A DNA stretch of 64,000 nt. Origin: Candidatus Aminicenantota bacterium (lineage in GTDB: Bacteria; Acidobacteriota; Aminicenantia; Aminicenantales; Saccharicenantaceae). Where the stretch lies: NCBI GenBank assembly GCA_014360005.1, contig JACIYI010000010.1:1-64000 (forward strand), given 5' to 3'. The notes under the pieces are model-generated. The model saw nothing but the letters and a program-made list of their open reading frames with translations, was not told where the DNA came from and searched no databases. Below are positions 61,518-64,000 of this stretch, piece after piece. Within the stretch, counting starts at the first letter, position 1; the number at the start of each line of letters is the position of its first letter. The translations under genes and the position numbers were made by a program.

Positions 61518-62417
61518 TCAGAAAGAAACCAGTTTCCGGAACGACTGGTATCTTTTTATCAGGTCCAGCTGGTCAGCCCGGAGCAGCCCCTCAACTCCGA
61601 AATCTTCGATGACCAGGGAAGCCACCAGGTTACCGTAGACGGCTGCCTTTCTCAATTCCCTCTGGTTGAAGCGGCCGGTACTGTCCAGGTAACCCAGAAA
61701 AGCTCCGGCAAAAGCATCGCCGGCCCCGGTCGGGTCTACCACCTGTTCACAGGGATTGGCCACCACTCCAAAAACAAAATTTTTCCCGAACAGCAGAGCC
61801 CCGTGTTCACCTTTTTTAACTACGATGATTTTCGGCCCGGCCGACTGCAGCTTGCGGCCGGCCCGGACCAGGTTCAGCTCCCTGGCAATCAGCCGGCACT
61901 CTTCGTCGTTAACAAACAGGATATCCACCCTGTGGATAGCCCGGAGCAGGGCCTCCGGCTGGTTTTCAATCCAGAAGCGGATGGTGTCCATGGCCACCAG
62001 CTTGACTGCCGGCAACTGGTCGAGGATGAAATCGTGGCTTTCCGGATCAAGATTCGACAGAAAAACCATTTCCGCCTGGCGGAAGTCGGGGGGCAGAACC
62101 GGTCTGAATTCTCGCAGCACATTGAGCTCGGTCTTGACGGTAGTCCTCTGATTCGGGTCGTGGCCATAGCGCCCGTGCCAGTGAAAAGTCTTGCCCCTTT
62201 TAATTTTCAGACCGGCCAGGTCGATTCCCCGGGCCCGGAGCTGGTGCAGGAAACGGCGCGGGAAATCCTGTCCCACCGCTGAAACCAGGCCTGGCCTGGT
62301 GAAAAAACTGGCAGCCAGGGCGGCATAAGTGCCCGACCCTCCAATGATCCTGTTCCGGCGGCCGGAAGGAGTCTCTATGGTGTCAAAGGCCACCGAACCG
62401 ATTATTATCAGGCTCAC
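61518..62417 (-). CDS. PfkB family carbohydrate/nucleoside kinase
   Basis: 299 residues from GTG 62417 (AGAGGAAAG upstream); frames further upstream overlap the mtnP end. N-terminal IIIGSVAFDTIETPSG and GGSGTYAALAASF; the C-terminal ATP site VDPTGAGDAFAGAFLGYL has the catalytic Asp. The family phosphorylates sugars or nucleosides; the substrate is not identifiable. Ten bases after mtnP, so it may act on a product of methylthioadenosine salvage. Confidence 0.88.
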   Translation of the reverse strand: MSLIIIGSVAFDTIETPSGRRNRIIGGSGTYAALAASFFTRPGLVSAVGQDFPRRFLHQLRARGIDLAGLKIKRGKTFHWHGRYGHDPNQRTTVKTELNVLREFRPVLPPDFRQAEMVFLSNLDPESHDFILDQLPAVKLVAMDTIRFWIENQPEALLRAIHRVDILFVNDEECRLIARELNLVRAGRKLQSAGPKIIVVKKGEHGALLFGKNFVFGVVANPCEQVVDPTGAGDAFAGAFLGYLDSTGRFNQRELRKAAVYGNLVASLVIEDFGVEGLLRADQLDLIKRYQSFRKLVSF

Positions 62418-62427
62418 CAGCTTTCCT

Positions 62428-63312
62428 CTAAGATCTGGTATACTTGCCGATGAGAAGAGCCAGCCGTTTCTCGGTTTCTCTATCTCTGGCTTCCGGGCTG
62501 GTAACGATAGCGTTCTCCAGGGCGTGGCGGCAGGGACAATCGTCATTTTCTATTTTCTGAATGGTGGCTACGGCCTGCTTGATAACAGCCCGGGCGTGTT
62601 CGATATTATATTTCAGATTTTCCAGAACCAGTTCAACGCTGACCGATTCTTCTTCGCTCTTCCAGACATCATAATCGGTTACCAGATTCATGGTAACGTA
62701 ACAGATTTCTGCCTCCCGGGCCAGTTTGGCTTCAGTGGCCGCGGTCATACCGATAACGTCGGCCTGGAGCTGACGGTAAATCATCGACTCGGCTCTGGTG
62801 GAGAAAGCCGGACCTTCTATGCAGACATAGGTGCCGCGGGGATGGACCGATAAATTCAGCCCGCGAGCCGTTTCATAGACATGGCGGGAAAGAACCGGGC
62901 AGACCGGTTCAGCCAGACTGATATGAGCCACCACTCCCTGTCCGAAAAAGGTGTTCGGCCGATGGGTGCGGTCAAAAAACTGGTCGGCCAGCACAATATC
63001 CCGGGGCTTGATTTCTTCTTTTAAGGAGCCCACAGAATTTACTGAAATCAACCTTTCCACTCCCAGCATCTTAAAACCGAAAAGATTTGCCCGGTAATTA
63101 ACCTCAGCTGGAAGCAATCGGTGGCCACGGCCGTGGCGGCTCAGGAAGGCTACGGGCACCCCTTCCAGTTCTCCCATAATGTAACTATCAGAAGGTCGAC
63201 CAAAGGGAGTATCAAGTTCCAGTGATTCAATATGTTTCAGGCCTTCAATCTGGTAAAGGCCTGTTCCTCCCAGGATACCGACTTTAACTGATGGATAGTC
63301 TGGCTTGCCCAT
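62428..63312 (-). CDS. mtnP: S-methyl-5'-thioadenosine phosphorylase
   Basis: 294 residues. VGILGGTGLYQIEGL, SRHGRGHRLLPAEVNYRAN, VSVNSVGSLKEEI-type loop (SVNSVGSL), GPAFSTRAES and IGMTAATEAKLAREAEICY are the MTAP family blocks. It phosphorolyses methylthioadenosine to adenine and methylthioribose-1-phosphate. It begins the mtnP-pfkB-tnaA cluster. Divergent from larC. Confidence 0.93.
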   Translation of the reverse strand: MGKPDYPSVKVGILGGTGLYQIEGLKHIESLELDTPFGRPSDSYIMGELEGVPVAFLSRHGRGHRLLPAEVNYRANLFGFKMLGVERLISVNSVGSLKEEIKPRDIVLADQFFDRTHRPNTFFGQGVVAHISLAEPVCPVLSRHVYETARGLNLSVHPRGTYVCIEGPAFSTRAESMIYRQLQADVIGMTAATEAKLAREAEICYVTMNLVTDYDVWKSEEESVSVELVLENLKYNIEHARAVIKQAVATIQKIENDDCPCRHALENAIVTSPEARDRETEKRLALLIGKYTRS

Positions 63313-63549
63313 TTTTCACCTCTTGAAGCTATTCATATATAATTTATTGGCTTTAATAGTCAAGATTCCGGACCAATTTTAATCTGGTTCGAACCTTAGA
63401 CCAGCCGCCGCCGGGCAGAGTCAGTGAAGCCCGGATAAGCAGGTGCCGGGCCCGGTTCAAATCAAAAATAATCAGGCCATCTTTCCAGTTTTTGATTTTT
63501 TGGGCGGAAACAGCTATCCTTTTATTAAATTTAATCCGGGCAGGTTAGC

Positions 63550-64000
63550 ATGAAATTCGTATACTTTGATTGTTTTTCAGGAGCCAGCGGCGATATGATT
63601 CTGGCTTCCCTGCTCTCCCTCGGAGTGCCACTGGAAGATTTTCGGCAGGCCCTCACCAGCCTTAAACTGCGGGTAGAAATCAAAGCCAAAAAGGCCAGTT
63701 CCCGTGGTTTTTCCGGGTTACGGGTAGAAGTCGTTGTCCCCAAAAATTCGGCTGGAAGGACCTTTTCCGAGGTGGAAAGCACCATCAAAAAATCCCGGCT
63801 GGAAGCGGAAGTAAAAGAGAATGCTCTGAAAATTTTCAAACGCCTGTTTGAGGCGGAAAGCCGGGTTCACGGCCGCAGTTTCCGGACCACTCACCTGCAT
63901 GAGGCCGCAGCCGATGATGCCCTGGTTGATATAGTCGGAGCCTGCTGGCTGTTGCGGCGGCTCCAGGTAGCTGAAGTCTATTTCTCGCCGGTTAACCTGG
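63550..64000 (+). CDS. larC: nickel-pincer cofactor biosynthesis protein LarC (5' part)
   Basis: The first 150 residues, running off the right edge. MKFVYFDCFSGASGDMILAS is the LarC/DUF111 signature, and HLHEAAADDALVDIVGACWL the second block (usual HxHEVGAVDxIVDIVG). LarC inserts nickel into the pyridinium cofactor used by lactate racemase-like enzymes. The remaining genes of the lar pathway are not in the window. Confidence 0.9.
   Translation, partial: MKFVYFDCFSGASGDMILASLLSLGVPLEDFRQALTSLKLRVEIKAKKASSRGFSGLRVEVVVPKNSAGRTFSEVESTIKKSRLEAEVKENALKIFKRLFEAESRVHGRSFRTTHLHEAAADDALVDIVGACWLLRRLQVAEVYFSPVNL

Overview
This 64 kb window reads as chromosomal DNA of a free-living, Gram-negative-type bacterium. 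It carries a TonB-dependent receptor and other outer-membrane beta-barrels, many secreted peptidases and glycosidases, two large Hanks-type Ser/Thr kinases, an ADP-forming acyl-CoA synthetase with an indolepyruvate oxidoreductase, and a large-type SRP RNA. It is fairly G+C rich by eye, except the first ~860 bases, which are clearly A+T rich. The combination (amino-acid fermentation, cell-wall and sugar hydrolases, FlgO/TPR kinases) best fits Candidatus Aminicenantes or an Acidobacteria-like relative. That placement is inference; no rRNA gene is present to test it.

Layout. 1-860: an A+T-rich MNT/HEPN-type cassette whose HEPN gene is broken by an in-frame stop, under a nested-palindrome operator. 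869-3389: a two-gene ABC exporter. 3809-6784: a PDZ/multi-TM/GAF/zinc-ribbon/kinase receptor. 7096-7375: SRP RNA. 7532-19072: DUF378 protein, M14 peptidase, YugP-like protease, tandem-ACT protein, FAD/GlcD oxidoreductase, full-length transketolase, a second ABC exporter and dGTPase. 19258-26328: a small zinc-ribbon gene too short for ordinary ORF lists, YggS, an OFA-type MFS transporter, RmuC, FmdB and the kinase/FlgO/TPR regulator. 26538-32619: GH2 hydrolase, methyltransferase, TonB receptor, DUF6506 protein and a small barrel protein. 32814-40168: ACD, IorB and IorA, divergent from Rrf2, ResB and CcsA. 40425-47074: FolD, a diguanylate cyclase, then YebC-RuvC-RuvA-RuvB-QueA. 47324-53128: a six-gene TetR/HlyD/2 ATPases/2 permeases exporter operon resembling E. 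coli cecR-ybhGFSR. 53280-57035: GH109-like oxidoreductase fold protein, a barrel protein and an M28 peptidase. 57274-64000: TrpB2 behind a Trp-rich leader peptide, a Zn-dependent phospholipase-like protein, tryptophanase, a PfkB kinase, MTA phosphorylase and the start of larC.

How the genes fit together. IorAB and ACD would turn aromatic 2-oxo acids into aryl-acetyl-CoA and then acids plus ATP. Tryptophanase and TrpB2 catalyse opposing indole reactions within 4 kb of each other. The secreted peptidases would supply amino acids. The Rrf2 regulator keeps IscR-like cysteines and sits between the oxidoreductase operon and cytochrome c maturation genes, so it may balance fermentation against respiration.

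The observation I consider most novel is upstream of trpB2. A strong promoter is followed 8 nt later by a 30-codon ORF ending in Trp-Phe-Trp-Trp-Ala-Ala-stop, with mutually exclusive RNA pairings and a T-rich tract: a candidate trp attenuator with a leaderless leader peptide. Two other genes (the kinase at 24133 and tetR at 53128) also have start codons 6 nt after a -10 box and no Shine-Dalgarno sequence, which suggests leaderless mRNAs are in use here.
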